From assembly GCA_026120035.1 (NCBI GenBank), contig JALRME010000015.1, positions 427,830 to 491,829 on the forward strand: a stretch of 64,000 nt of DNA, in the 5' to 3' direction. The notes beneath the pieces were generated by a model. That model worked only from the letters and a program-made list of their open reading frames with translations. It was not told the origin of the DNA and did not search any database. The position numbers and the translations under genes are program-made. Shown piece by piece: positions 44,866 to 56,399 of the stretch. This DNA is from Coleophoma eucalyptorum. Taxonomy: Eukaryota > Ascomycota > Leotiomycetes > Helotiales > Dermateaceae. Position 1 is the first letter of the stretch. Each line of letters starts with the position of its first letter.

Positions 44866-46098
44866 TTACTTCTTGCTCTTCTTCTGTCTGCGCGACTGCG
44901 ACTGCTTCGCATCTGTGCCGCTGCCTGTTGCATCTGCAGCGGTCCCTCCTTGCTTTCCATCACCTGCTTTTTCAGCTTCCTTCTTCTCCAATGCACGTCT
45001 GACAGCTTCTTCTCTTTCCACTCTCTCAATTAGCTTTTCACTTCCCTCCCACAGCTTCTTCGCCGCTTCTTCGTCCCGAACATCAACTCGCGCAAAATCC
45101 ATTTCGCGACATTCCTTGATAAGTTTTCCACCGGGGCCTCTTCCCAAGGTCACGTCCATGGCGGCATATAAAAAGCTCTGAGCTCCACCCTCCGCGCTCT
45201 TCAAGAACAACCATGCGTTATTCCACAAGAGCACATACAGGCCCAGTCCCCAAAGTGTGCCTCGAGTTGCCCATCTTCGCATTCCTGGTGTTCGTGAATA
45301 TCCTGGATCAACGAATATGACTCTTGCATTTCCCGGTAATCCATCAGGTCGTTTGTAAGCGTCCAGGTGCTTTTGAAATGCTTGTCCAAAGATGGTGAAT
45401 GCCAGCTTGCTACGAGCATAAGCCTTTGCGGGAGACCATTCCTTGACTTTCATAGCGTCATCTCCATTACCAATTATTGGTGACCCAATATAAGATGCGC
45501 AGGTTGCGAAAAGGATACGGACATCTCTGTCTGCCGGCTGAGCACGAATTGCAGGGCTGAGAATACTGAGGAGGTGAAAGTTCGCCAGGTAGTTGGTCAT
45601 CCAGGATTCCTCCAACCCCTCTTTCGTGACTCTTCTCGCCTTCCCTGGTGGTGTGAGTGTTGCTGCGCAAAGAACGATCATATCGAGACGTCGCGGTGGC
45701 GCATTATCAATCCATTTCGTAGCAAACTTTCGAATGCTGTGTAAAGATGACAGGTCGGCCTGCTCTGCGTATATCATCTCGTTCCCAGTCTTTTCTCGCA
45801 GACTGTCAATATACTCCACAAGGAAAAAATCAGTCGGCTCCTGATGGGTAAGCAGGATGATTTGCGCTCCACGTTGAGCCAACTCAAGAACTACTGATGC
45901 TCCTATTCCTGATGTTCCGCCGGTTATCATGACGACCTTTGAATGCATCTGCCGCTCTGAAGTATTGGAGGCCCCCATGCTGTACCATTTGACCGCACCA
46001 ATAACCAGAACCAATGCTGTGACCATCAGAACGGTTCGCAGTTCAGGGAACCACGACACCTTGCCGAAGACGACATCAGCAAAGAACGGAAGAGGCAT
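44866..46098 (-). CDS. Membrane-anchored short-chain dehydrogenase/reductase
   Basis: Single-exon SDR of 410 aa, a Rossmann-fold NAD(P)-dependent oxidoreductase. The N-terminus carries a hydrophobic segment (about residues 20-40, VLMVTALVLVIGAVKW), suggesting an ER or lipid droplet anchor. The cofactor motif is TGGTSGIG at about residues 59-66 and the catalytic motif is YARSK (Tyr-x3-Lys), preceded by CASYIG. All catalytic residues are present. A long Lys/Glu/Ala-rich C-terminal tail ends SRRQKKSKK; this dilysine-like ending may act as an ER retrieval signal. The sequence resembles retinol dehydrogenase/WW-domain oxidoreductase-type SDRs, but the substrate is unknown. It is divergent from the G-patch gene, 273 bp apart. 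Confidence 0.92.
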   Translation of the reverse strand: MPLPFFADVVFGKVSWFPELRTVLMVTALVLVIGAVKWYSMGASNTSERQMHSKVVMITGGTSGIGASVVLELAQRGAQIILLTHQEPTDFFLVEYIDSLREKTGNEMIYAEQADLSSLHSIRKFATKWIDNAPPRRLDMIVLCAATLTPPGKARRVTKEGLEESWMTNYLANFHLLSILSPAIRAQPADRDVRILFATCASYIGSPIIGNGDDAMKVKEWSPAKAYARSKLAFTIFGQAFQKHLDAYKRPDGLPGNARVIFVDPGYSRTPGMRRWATRGTLWGLGLYVLLWNNAWLFLKSAEGGAQSFLYAAMDVTLGRGPGGKLIKECREMDFARVDVRDEEAAKKLWEGSEKLIERVEREEAVRRALEKKEAEKAGDGKQGGTAADATGSGTDAKQSQSRRQKKSKK

Positions 46099-46371
46099 CT
46101 CGAGAAGGAGTGACAGAAAAGATTAAAGATTGAAAGGGGGAGACAAAATATCTTCAAACGCTCATGTTCGGAAATATTGGCAAGAACAAGATTCGAAGAA
46201 GGCCACAGAAAGAAGGGGCAAGGCTGAGCATTTGCAAGCTATATTTAGCAGGAACTCTAATGCAAGGCTGACAAAATGCCTAAGCTCGAGGCTAGGATTT
46301 GAACTCCAGTCGCCGCCACAAGTCAACATCACAAGAATCGCAATATTCCACAACATCGCAGCAAAGCCGCG
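46099..46371. promoter_or_regulatory. Short divergent promoter, SDR / G-patch gene
   Basis: A 273-bp interval between divergent start codons. It must contain both promoters. No specific motif is recognised. Confidence 0.5.
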
Positions 46372-47085
46372 ATGTCGGACGATGATACGTACGAGATTCC
46401 TCTACAAGATCAGAGGGTCTTTGGTGCAGGCATAAAGAGGCAGAAGGTACATTTTGTGCCGTCAAGCTCGTCCGCAAGCAAGCCAGTACCAACCCATAGT
46501 TCCGCAACATCGATCAGCGATCGCTACCTAAGCTTAGTACTCTCGAAGGAGGAAGCATCAAGTGAAGACGAAGCAGCAGCCTCAACAGCCAGTATAGAGA
46601 CTAGCGGAGACAAACTCCCTGTCAAATCTGACGTCTGCGAAGTATGCAGACTACCATTATCTGCAGCCGAAACCTCAGATCCTAGCGAAGCAGGTGTGAT
46701 ACCGACCCCAAAATCACGTCCCCACGAAGCTTCTCTCGCCCATCAAGTCTGCCTGACGCACTCCCATCCACCATCACACCTGGACCGTAATCGCAAAGGT
46801 CTCGCATACTTGTCTTCATACGGCTGGGATCCTGATGCACGACTAGGTCTTGGAGCTTCGGGACAAGGTATACAGTTTCCGATCAAGGCGAATCCAAAGG
46901 ATGATAAGCTCGGGCTCGGACTGGTACTCCCAAGACAATCTGAGAGAATGAAAAAGGAGAAGCCTGTTAAGTTAGATGCTGGGAAGGTGCGGAAGATGCA
47001 AGAGAAGGATAAGAAAAAGGCAGAGAAGCTGAGAGAGATGTTCTATCGAAGTGATGATCTAGAACGGTACCTTGGGAGTGGTTGA
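46372..47085 (+). CDS. G-patch domain protein
   Basis: Single-exon nuclear protein of 237 aa with a G-patch at about residues 142-185 (GLAYLSSYGWDPDARLGLG, LGLGL), a Gly-rich motif that activates DEAH-box RNA helicases. Upstream there is a possible zinc-binding arrangement (CEVC at about 97-100 and HQVCLTH further on). The N-terminal 90 residues are acidic and Ser-rich. The C-terminal end is highly basic and helical (KVRKMQEKDKKKAEKLREMF). A role in splicing or ribosome biogenesis is likely by family. It resembles the fungal G-patch/ankyrin GPANK1-like group without ankyrin repeats. Convergent with SEC1. Confidence 0.88.
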   Translation: MSDDDTYEIPLQDQRVFGAGIKRQKVHFVPSSSSASKPVPTHSSATSISDRYLSLVLSKEEASSEDEAAASTASIETSGDKLPVKSDVCEVCRLPLSAAETSDPSEAGVIPTPKSRPHEASLAHQVCLTHSHPPSHLDRNRKGLAYLSSYGWDPDARLGLGASGQGIQFPIKANPKDDKLGLGLVLPRQSERMKKEKPVKLDAGKVRKMQEKDKKKAEKLREMFYRSDDLERYLGSG

Positions 47086-48005
47086 AAGCTAGTGGTTGGC
47101 ACTATTCACAGTGCGACTGAAAAACCTGTTCGCATGGTCTGCAATCGGTATATTCCACGACGCAAGGACAAGAAGGTAGAGTGGCCAAGCAACATGTGCT
47201 ATTAAAGCAATGACCTGAACCGTTCTCCCAATAGCGGTAGAGAGCTAGGGGCTGACATTGCACGGAAAAGAAAACCGATTGCTAAGATATACAACATAAA
47301 CTAAACTGGGGGCATGACGGTCTTTTCCCGGACCTTTTCGCATTCGGAATCAAGCCAGCTCGAAATTGAGCTATGATAGCCGGAGGATGACTCTGACAGA
47401 GCAGTCATGAAAGACTATCAAGTTCTGCCAAGATTCTACTTGTCGGATACTTCATTGCTGCCACAACAGACAGCCAGCTGGTAGCTAAGAGGCGGTACTT
47501 CAAGGAGCAGTTATGAAACGGAGTGCTTATTTACTTATTCATTCATAGTTGTGGGAAATAAGTATAAATAAACATGAGCGGTAGCCCTTTACATTGCAAT
47601 CCTTACAAAATTTACCTTATAATGAGGAGCAAAAATAGCGTATTTCTCGAACCCAAGATCATGAGTCTAAAAGTTTATTGCCGTTGACAATTATCTTTGC
47701 ATCTAGCGGGCTCACTACCTTCGAATGCCCTAACATCTGTCGGCCCCTCGACATTGCTTCTCACGAAGCACTTGAAGTCTCTCCATGCATTCAAATCTCA
47801 CGATTCCCTCCATCCTAACTTAATACAGCAGGGCACATTTACCCGGATCCAAAATTTCCCCAGATGTAGTTTAGTGAAAGACAGGGGGAAGAAAACAGGT
47901 CAGATAGATGAACGCCTTGCTCATGCCCCGTGCTAAGTTCACATGTACCCAGGAAACAACAAAACGCTCACAAGTGCCCATATTCTAACGAGAATGACCT
48001 CTTCT
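47086..48005. other. Convergent intergenic region G-patch / SEC1
   Basis: 0.9 kb with nothing that resembles a gene. It carries two 3' UTRs. A TATTCATTCATA-type AT-rich stretch lies near 47535. Confidence 0.5.
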
Positions 48006-50434
48006 CTACGATTTATCCTTCTTTGAGCCGAAGAACCCTCGCTTCTTCTTCTCGCCATCCTTGTGCTTATCTTTCTTATCCTCCTTGTGCTTATCCTTTT
48101 TCTCTAGCTTGCCCTTCTTGTCAAGTACAGGGGCTGGCCAGTCTTCTGCGCCACCATTCTGGCCATTCATGTTGAGATTTGCCATGCCAGCTGTTGGAGG
48201 TACAGGACTCTTTGATGGTGGCAGTGGTGCTCCAGGGTTAGCTGGTGATCTCCCACCAGTTGGAAGACCCATTCCTGGTCCTAGTCGTGCACCTGGTCCG
48301 CCTGGCATGCCCATGCCTTGTGGTGGGGGCTGAGGTTTTGGATCATTTCGTAGGAAGAGATACTCAGGAGCCTTTGGTTTTGGCCTCTCAATTGGGAGAT
48401 CTAGTTGTTTTCTTGGTGCACTGAGATCACTGACTTGCCTGATAAACATTGAGGGACTTATCATATGACTAGTGGCGAGGAAAATGTCCTTTCCTTGTGC
48501 TGTTGAGACATCGTAACATGCACGTGCTTCGGAGTATGTCGCACCTCCAGCCATAAGTACGATGATTCTCTGTTTGTTCTCCGCTGCAGCGTTTCGATTT
48601 CGAGCCCAGGTTGGTTTGGCACTTCGAAGTGAGGTTTGCTGTTGCGCTGCGGCAAGATCTTCAGAATTGTCAAGCGGTGGCTTCGTATAAGGGAAGAGGG
48701 TTTGATCCAAGGTTCCTTTAGATATCTCTTCGAGTACAGTTTGCAGTGTTGGCTCAAAGCGAGAAAGTGCATACTCTTCATCATCTGCTGTTGGTGTAGT
48801 TTTCCTGGGAAAGAGAGGTTGTGATGCTGGTTTAGGATCTTTCAGCGTCTTTGTCGTTCGGGCACCGAGAAGCTCAAGATTCGTGGCAACATCCACATCC
48901 TGAGGTGGGAGAGAAGCATGAGCAAGAAGGCGTTGCACATCGTCTATAATAACTCCATCCCTATACATGATATACAACAAAATCAACCGTAATCGATCTG
49001 ATTGTGGAATATCATCATCATCCAAAAGTCGGACCAGCTGATCAGCAAGGTTCTTGGGCTTGCGGAAATCCTCATCTAGTCCAGTTCCGAGTGATTGTTC
49101 AACCGAAGCAATATCTGGCAACTTATTGCGCTGGAAAATGTTCATACACTCCTGTGCCATATTCAAATGCAGTGAGTAGGCCTCCTTCATCTCCTGAAAT
49201 TGTGGCAATCCCGCCAACATATCCTTGATCGCATTCAAACTCGTGGCATCGCCTTCTGAATTTGCGAAATGCGGATTGTCGTCTATGAATTTCTTGAAAT
49301 CGGACATCAGCTTCTCGATGGTATCCTTCATATGTCTGTGCCTGTTCTCCACCCAGATCCTATCTTTTTCTCCAATCTCCATCTCCTTCTCCTGCTGGTC
49401 TCCATCACCTTCAGTCACCACCGTCTTGTAGAGCACTTTATCGCCTTCTTTGATTGGCAAGAGATCATGTGCCATTGCCTGGTACGTAAATTCATGTATC
49501 AATGGTGCCACCAAGTCCATAGATCTGTCTGTGATCAGAAGGACTCCTTGTGGCCGGGCGGCTGGTGGGGGGAAATCCTTATTCCATTGGGCATAGGCAT
49601 CCAGCTCTTCTTGCACAAACCGGGCCAAATGTGAGCATAGAACGCTCGCTTCGTGGGTCGGATTTCGTGGTCTGTAGTATCGTACTTTGGGGTATTCACC
49701 TAATGATACACAAATACCTGTGATCTGCCAAGCTCAAGTCAACTACAAATCCAGATTGTTACAGCACCAACCATACCTTTTGTGCCAGTAATTGCATGTG
49801 ATCCCGGACATAGACATTGCAGTCTGGGTGGAATAGTATTGGAAAACTCCAAGGATCTCTGAAGGTGATTAAATGGGATTCTCGGGGGTAATAGTCTATC
49901 GATAATGTTTCGAATCCTGCCAGCTGTTGCTGTGCTTGGGTGGAGGAATCGATGCGCCGGCGCATTTGTGGGTCGAGGAGAGCTGTCCATACGAGATATG
50001 ACTTTTTGTATCTTCTGCGTTCGAAGTCTGCCATAAGACAGTCGACAATATGGGGTTCTGGCGACAAGATATATATAGCATCCATTTCTGGGTTCATGTC
50101 CCTCCTATCCTCGATCCTTTCAATATCTTATTCAAATTAGCCAGCGCCTGCACTTGATCTACCGGACACATACTCGCAATATTCTCATTGAGAATATCAT
50201 CTTCCTTGACGACATTGTCTATAATCTTCTTGGCAGCCTCGTCGATCACCAACACCTTCCACTACACAATTGTTCAGTACGTGATTCGAGGTTCCAGGAA
50301 AGCCGGAGAACATACGTCGCCGCGCGTTATGTTTTTGATGGCATTCACGATTACTGGTAGTCTTTAGCAACGGTCCCAGGCTATGGCATTGGCTACTTAC
50401 AGTCTCGCTGCTCTTGGATCACGGAGGAGCCCAT
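48006..50434 (-). CDS. SEC1: Sec1/Munc18 family exocytic protein SEC1
   Basis: SM protein that binds assembled exocytic SNARE complexes at the plasma membrane. Model in five exons: 50434-50401, 50353-50316, 50261-50174, 50126-49777, 49724-48006; 742 aa. The start MGSSVIQEQRD and the conserved strings VLVIDEAAKKIID, NPEMDAIYILSPEP, EYPKVRYYRP and GVLLITDRSMDLVAPLIHEFTYQ are all recovered across junctions, which supports the short exons. GTATGT is used as the donor at 50173, because reading through it shifts frame before the conserved NPEMDAIYIL. The last 140 residues are Pro/Gly-rich followed by a Lys-rich tail (KKDKHKEDKKDKHKDGEKK), a common fungal extension. The SM domain looks intact. Confidence 0.95.
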
Positions 50435-51589
50435 ACTGGGCGGGGGCGGGGTATTATTGGTGGTTGTTCAGAGGGCGAAGGGGGATGCAACCTAAGTCGA
50501 AATATGGAGTAGCAAGACCTGCCACGAAGACCTAACTCGGGAATCAAGCAGGAAAGTTGTGGTGTTGGGGCAGAGAGAAGAGGAAAGTTAGATTGACAGG
50601 AGGGATGAGGTGAGTTGGATTGAATAGAGTACAGTTGCGCAGGTATGCGAGCTTGAAAGGGCAGCCTTGGCAAAACACTCCCGCATGGATGTTTCGAGCT
50701 TAGCCGAACGTCGCAGCCACAACTGGATCCACCACATAACTTACATGCAACTGCACTTCATTACAATCAACTCCCCCCCGGCCACGTCCTTGATGTAGCC
50801 AGCATCAACACCAGGAGGGCGAGGAAGCTGCCCAGTGCTGCACCTCCCCTCAGCATACGGAAGAGGCCCTCTGGAGAAGTCACGTCGCTTGTTTCAAGGT
50901 GCTCTGGTCCATCTCACGTGGATGGCGACGTGCTGCTCTCTGTCCTCGACCGCTTTGCCGGCCAGTGCTTTGTGGGGACGTTGTGTTACAGAGTTGCACC
51001 CTTAGCAGCAGCGCCTGTTGAGGACCACGGATTGTTTTGTTGCTCTGATCTTCATCCGAGCTTGATTTGTTCGTGTTTTGTGGGCTTGTTCCAACTTTCT
51101 ATGCTTCGGCATTTCAACCTCCTGTTTCTCCAGCAAGGACGCCAGAAATATGTAGGAAACAACTATTCAGGCACAGTGTCACAATGTTGGGCTGTTGGCA
51201 TGGTCCGGGTCATGGACACTCTAGGACGGCACCAAGATGGTCGCAGAAAGACCTTGGATATTCAACAAGCGACGAGAGTATTGTCTGCAGTGCTAGGAAC
51301 CAACCAAAGCATGCACATTCATACATGGCGAATCAATCTTAAGTGGTTTGTGTGTGATTTTACGCTTAATTCTTCTGCATGTACTTTCTTGTCCTCCATA
51401 AGACATCCTTATCCTCTGACAATACCACTCCAAACCCTTGACACCTATAGTAATGAAGGCCAGTGCAATTTCAGTTCAATCCCCAATACCATCCCCCATT
51501 AAAGTGAAGAACAATACCACGATAGTAAGAAACTCCAACTCGGTTCCCCAATCCAACTGAATATTGTCACAACGGATGACCTTCTGCAA
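50435..51589. other. Intergenic region downstream of a coiled-coil gene
   Basis: 1.15 kb between the SEC1 start and the coiled-coil gene stop. A 194-codon frame (50918-51502, +) has no motif and is Cys/Leu-rich without structure, so I do not call it. No repeats seen. Confidence 0.45.
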
Positions 51590-52400
51590 TCACAGGTCTG
51601 GAATAAATATTGCGGATGCCCTGTCCATCCACGCCTCATATTCTTCTGATTGTGGCCGAGGGCAGGGTCCAAGAACCTCAAAAAATGGGCCCTGCCCTGT
51701 TATTGCCATCCTCAACTCTTGATCCTTCCTTTCCATCTCTATCTCCCTCTCCATCCTCCTCTCCATTTCCCTCTGTGCCTTCACTTCCATCTGTCGTTCA
51801 GCCTGCTCTTTCTGCTCTCTTTTCTCTTCCTCTCTGCGGAAGTCAATGTAATTCTGGTATATCTTTGGAAGCACACCAAGCTCCTGATTTCTATTGATGC
51901 TAGTTTTAGCCGAGAGGGCAGCCTTCTTAGCAACCTGCTCCCGGAATTCTCTTCGTAGCTCTTCCTTCTCTTGCTTCGAAGAGGCCTCTATTTTATCCAT
52001 GATTTGGTCTCGGAACTTCTTTTGCGTGGCCAGTATGCTTCTCTCCGTCCTCCAGTTAACATGCCCGCCAACCATCTTGATAACCTCGTCCTGGTGTTTG
52101 CGAATGTGCCCTTCTTGATGTGCATTAGATACAGTGGTGTTGATTTTAGCGTGTGGCGTTTTCTTGTCGTTGCACTCCTTGTTATCGTCTTTCATACTCT
52201 TGCGAGCTCTACGCTCGATCATGGCGACCATGCATTTCAGATTTTTAATGTAAGCACTGTCGACATCGAAGTTGCTTTTGTAAATGGTTGGCTAAAATTT
52301 CAAAGAGCGTTGCACGTAGAACTTACTTGCTGCAGTGCCCCATGCCGGGCCAACCTACAGCAGAGATGGTCTGGTAGGTGAAAGAAACTTGAGCAGACAT
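51590..52400 (-). CDS. Charged coiled-coil protein of unknown function
   Basis: I do not recognise this protein. The solid part is an open frame 52231-51590 of 213 codons. I extend it upstream with a second exon: 52400-52359 joined to 52291-51590 (67-nt intron, GTAGGT donor, TTTTAG acceptor), giving 247 aa. The start MSAQVSFTYQ is plausible but not certain. The N-terminal half is basic (MIERRARKSMK) with conserved-looking GGHVNWRTER. Residues about 130-215 form a long, strongly charged coiled coil (REEEKREQKEQAERQMEVKAQREMERRMEREIEMERK). The last 45 residues are aromatic and acidic. No signal peptide or helix spanning a membrane. It may be lineage-specific, and its intron/exon structure needs transcript evidence. 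Confidence 0.55.
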
Positions 52401-54092
52401 TTTGTAGGATTTGAATGTTACTGTCGATTGAATACTTCATTGTGGTTAGCTAGTTTCAAAATTCATAGTAGTATTAATTTGCACTTACTCGGTTATATTT
52501 CGCTTGGTCGCGATGCTCGAGAACTTGCATAAAATGCTGTGTGTTTGTGTGGTCGAAAGTCGAAAGACTTAACACCAAAAACAATTAGATGCCTGACTAG
52601 TTGGTGTACAAGATTGGGAATACAGCAAATGAACTGGCTCATACTTACTTGAAGAAGGTTTTGTTGACAATGTCGTAGAGGATTGAGATAAAATGGCATT
52701 ATAGTGGAATGTCGACAACTTTCACCTCACAACAGTTAGATACCCAACTAGATAGTATATTGATTGCACAAAAGTTGAACTAGTTCATGCTTACTTGGAT
52801 GTGCTTTAGAAACTGGTGTCGTCAAAAGACTTATGAATAATTGTGGAGTGATATTGAATTATACAATGCTATCAAAGCACTCGGATACCAGGTAGACTGG
52901 ATTGATTGAAGTGGGTTGAGGAAAGTTTTGAAAAAGGTTTGAATAAGCTTTGGTTTTTATAGATGAGTTGATATTATGACGGATATGGGAGGAGGAAGAG
53001 GAAGAGGAAAAGAGGGGAAGTGCAGTAGCTTATATTCCTTCTCTGCAGCACTAATTAATAGTTCAATTTTAGGCAGACTGTAGAAAAAAGGAGTAGCCTG
53101 TTCATTAGATCACTATATTCCAAGCTGAATATTACCAAATTAAAGCCCAGTGATACTTTAGACGTATCCCGAAAGACGTTTGTAAACCATCTGGCATAGT
53201 AATCCACTAGGACCCAACGGTGCATGTTGTTGTAGACACGACGTATGACAGGCGGCTCACCAAGCTCATGGTTTTGCATAAGCTTAAATCTATTTACGAA
53301 ACGGTCTTGGAACGGGCCATAATCTATAGTTACTTTAGCATGAGTCTCCTAACGGCCTGTTTTGTGGTGCTCACGCAATATGCCAGACTGCTTAATATGC
53401 CGCACACGCGTCTTAACGCTGGTTCAATATGTGCAACGGTCTCGGCAAGGGCCATGACCCAAGAATGTTAAAGTCTCAGTTTCCTCACCGGTGTAAATTA
53501 TACTACGATACATGATATAACAAATGTCTCAGTCGGGTAGAGGTCCTAAATAAAGCTGAATCAAACGGCGCAACGGTTTCGGAACGAGCCATAGTCTTGG
53601 ATAGCGGGTAGCTAAGGCCAGAAGCTTTCCCAATGGCTTATTTTTGGGCATTTAGTCTCTTATTAGAGTGTAATTCTTAAATACCATTAACTGAATCCTT
53701 TTAGACGAAAATCTTTTGGCCTCAACCCAAGTCCGTTATGTTATATTGCCCTTGCGTGAATAAGCCATCCGTCGCTTATTTTCCCACGCAATTTAGTCCT
53801 TACGGCAATCAAAATGGCCACCAACCTCGTTCTTGTAGGGTTCTTAAAAGGATGCCTTTCAAAAAGGAGATTATAGTCAGCATTGAAACATAGGCAAAAG
53901 AAGTTTGCCTTGTTGTTTCTTTCTCTCTTATTGATGGGTTTCTGATGATTGCAATCACTGAATTTATCGATTTTCAATTGCATCAAATCTGAGGTCTTTT
54001 GTCTTGTGACTATGGCTTGTATCTTTGGCTATACTCTTATAAATCCCCAATAGTATTAGGAAGACATGAAAAAGAAAGTCCCTACAGCCTTA
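52401..54092. other. AT-rich intergenic region with a degenerate repeat array
   Basis: 1.7 kb without a recognisable gene. It holds a GGAGGAAGAG purine run (about 52990-53020) and three diverged copies of a 20-bp motif at 53300, 53435 and 53572. Open frames in this stretch (such as 53220-53471) are explained by those repeats or by chance. It could be remains of an old coding or mobile element. Confidence 0.5.
53300..53591 (+). repeat. Degenerate tandem repeat, period about 136 bp
   Basis: Three copies of a 20-bp motif begin at 53300 (AACGGTCTTGGAACGGGCCA), 53435 (AACGGTCTCGGCAAGGGCCA) and 53572 (AACGGTTTCGGAACGAGCCA). Pairwise identity is 16-17 of 20 and spacing is 135 and 137 bp. Weaker similarity extends between copies (AGTCTCC/AGTTTCC words). 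In translation, copies 1 and 2 read ETVLERA and ATVSARA in one frame and copy 3 ATVSERA in another. Confidence 0.65.
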
Positions 54093-55890
54093 CTAGTAAA
54101 TATATCTAAAATTCAGATTCTCCCGATCCGTCATGTCACTAAAAGCAGTGCGATCTCTCTCACGCTCCCTTTCCATCTTTTGTTCAAGAGTTTCGTCTGC
54201 GTGAACACCTTGTATCTTATCCCTTCTGGTGTTTTCTCGCTTTAACATAAACCTCAACGTCAGGATAATAACGACCTCCACTAGATGGCTTACAATCATA
54301 CTCCAGATACCAAGCTCATATCGAGGACTTTGGGAAGTCTTGTAGAAGAAAGGGCCAGCAATATTTCCTGAGGAATGTCAGTGGATCAGGATTCACGATG
54401 GGGAAGAATTTTCTACCTGTACAATAACCCAAGAAGAGACAAGCGTTCGTAACAACTTTCTTAGTATGTCCTGCCGTATTGGCAGTCTGCAGACTTAAGA
54501 TCATGACAAAGGCAGCATTATAAGGTCCTGTTAAATAATAGCAGATCAAACGTCCAGCTTTATTATCGGCTGCGAGAAAAGCGAGGCCAAAAGCTCCAGA
54601 GATGTTTGGAAGAAGAAATAGAATAATGAAATAGCAGCGACTCTGCTTGCCATTTCGCGACACGTAGTCGTTGAGAAACACGCAGGTGAGGATACATATG
54701 GCGATGAAGACTCCATAAGGTACCTGCATCAGCGTTGTGACTAAAGTAGAAAATCCGAATCCTTTGATGATGATGGTCCCGAAGTTAGAAATTCCCCCAT
54801 TAGGGATATTTCCCACGACGCCGAGGAGGAAGAAGAGGTACAGCTTGGGGTCTTTGAAAGATTCAATAACCTGGTAGCGTTTAAGATGTTTGTTCTCGAC
54901 ACCTGTCTGATTTTCCCGTAGTCGCTCAACGGCCCATCGTCGTTCCTTTGGTGTAAGCAGTGGTGCTGTAACAGGAGAGTCTGGCAAGAAAAAGAAAAGT
55001 ACCACACCCCATACGCAGCATAGCGCTCCCACGATAAGGAATTCATACTTCCAACTTGGCAAACTACCCTTAATCTGTCCTATACCGTATCCTAGTAGTC
55101 CACCTCCAGCTATACCCAGCCCGTTTGCTGTATACCATATGCCTATGCGGACAGGCTGCTGACGCCGAGTATACCCTATGCGGTTCTATGAACAACTGAA
55201 ATAGTTTTTTTAACTAGGGAGGAGGCTTACACATTGATGTAATGAGCATGAAAGATGGATCACTACATGCCTCTGCTGCACCAGAGAGGGCTCGCAGAGC
55301 AGCAAGCTGTGCAAAGCTCTTTGCCGTCGCTTGGAGCATTAGGAAGAACCCCCACATGAAGATATTGATACCCAGGTATTTTCCAATCGGGAACCGCTGC
55401 ATCATAAAATTCGTAGGGAATGCCCATGCTAGACTAGATCAAATGTCAGCTTCGCCAATTTCGATGAAGGGAGACAAGCGAATGCTTACAAGCCGAAGTA
55501 GAAAATGCTGCTCAGCCAAGAATACTCAGTACCAACCAAATTCAAGTCCTCCCTGATACCAAAGATTGCGGCATAGCTCAAGGTGGTCTTGTCAATATAG
55601 AAGAATGCATAACAGACAGCTAAGTATGGCAAGATCATGTAATCAATCTTGCGCTGCAGAGCTCTTTCATTAGCTGGCGATATTTCTTCTTGAAGGTCGT
55701 CTGGATTGGAAAACAGCGCAAGTGCTGTATCGCCATCTGCTGCGTGGGATGAGAGGTTCCATTTGTGCTGTGTTGTTGTGCTCGTCACTGTCGGTGATAT
55801 TGTCTCAGCATGTGCGACAGCAGCTTTGATGTCAAGCGACGGCGGGGAATCTGACGCTGTCTTCATAGTCGAAGATGTGGACAATGTCAA
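54093..55890 (-). CDS. MFS anion:cation symporter, Dal5 (allantoate permease) type
   Basis: Major facilitator of the anion:cation symporter family that takes up organic acids, vitamins or allantoate-like substrates, 545 aa. Model in four exons: 55890-55490, 55433-55231, 55175-54417, 54367-54093; 1638 nt. Start 55890 is chosen; ATG at 55866 is an alternative. Family landmarks are DYMILPYLAVCYAFFYIDKTTLSYAAIFG, FYFGFLAWAFPTN, and ERRWAVERLREN. The second helical half reads FFLLGVVGNIPNGGISNFGTIII, and GNIAGPFFYKTSQSPRY continues the substrate channel. The C-terminal tail is charged (EQKMEREREREDR-like), cytosolic. Uptake of a carboxylate is likely, but the substrate is unknown. It is not adjacent to the PKS cluster. 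Confidence 0.92.
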
Positions 55891-56399
55891 GATAATGGGG
55901 AATGTTTGAACCTCGGAAATGCCTACAAAAATCTAGGTCTGTAACATATAAGAGCATGGGGAAGAAGATATCCGTTACGGTTGATATGTCATTGGTACAG
56001 AAGTTGGCCGCAATGCATACTTAGCACTCTCAAGTTTCTAGATCAATTACCTGTCTAGGCAATCCGCGTCGGTTTCTCCACATCGGCAAAGGATGGCGTT
56101 TGGCGGGGAAAAGACCTACCTCCAGCTTGTTTTGACATATTCCCCTCAACGGGCTCAAATCTGTATCCAGGATGGCTTTTACCCGCCAGGGCAGGTGTAG
56201 CGAATAATTCACGGTTCCGGTCGCAGACTGCAGAAAGGAGGGGATAGTTCTTGGGAGTCACAGTCAAGAACTTCAGAACAGAGGGTTGTCAGTGATACAA
56301 TTCGGAGTCTGATTGCGTTGTCAGCTAAGCAACAGAAGCATAGCCAATCTCTCGAGCATAATTATATTACAATGCACTGTCACTCATTTTCTCTCGCGT
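55891..56399. other. Short intergenic region
   Basis: 0.5 kb between the Dal5-type start and the stop of the 4E-T-like gene. It should include the Dal5-type promoter. No motif is recognised. Confidence 0.5.

Noticed and set aside
46290..46330. tRNA B-box-like sequence on the minus strand (GTTCAAATCC)
   Set aside because: No T-arm stem pairing, no A box at the right distance and no acceptor stem.
47640..47680. tRNA-like GGTTCGA on the minus strand
   Set aside because: Lacks the CC of the B box and any cloverleaf context.
50918..51502. 194-codon open frame (+)
   Set aside because: No family resemblance or conserved pattern and no neighbours or splice signals supporting it.
52980..53020. Purine-rich GGAGGAAGAG run as a possible regulatory element
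   Set aside because: A short low-complexity run with no gene at usable distance on the appropriate strand.
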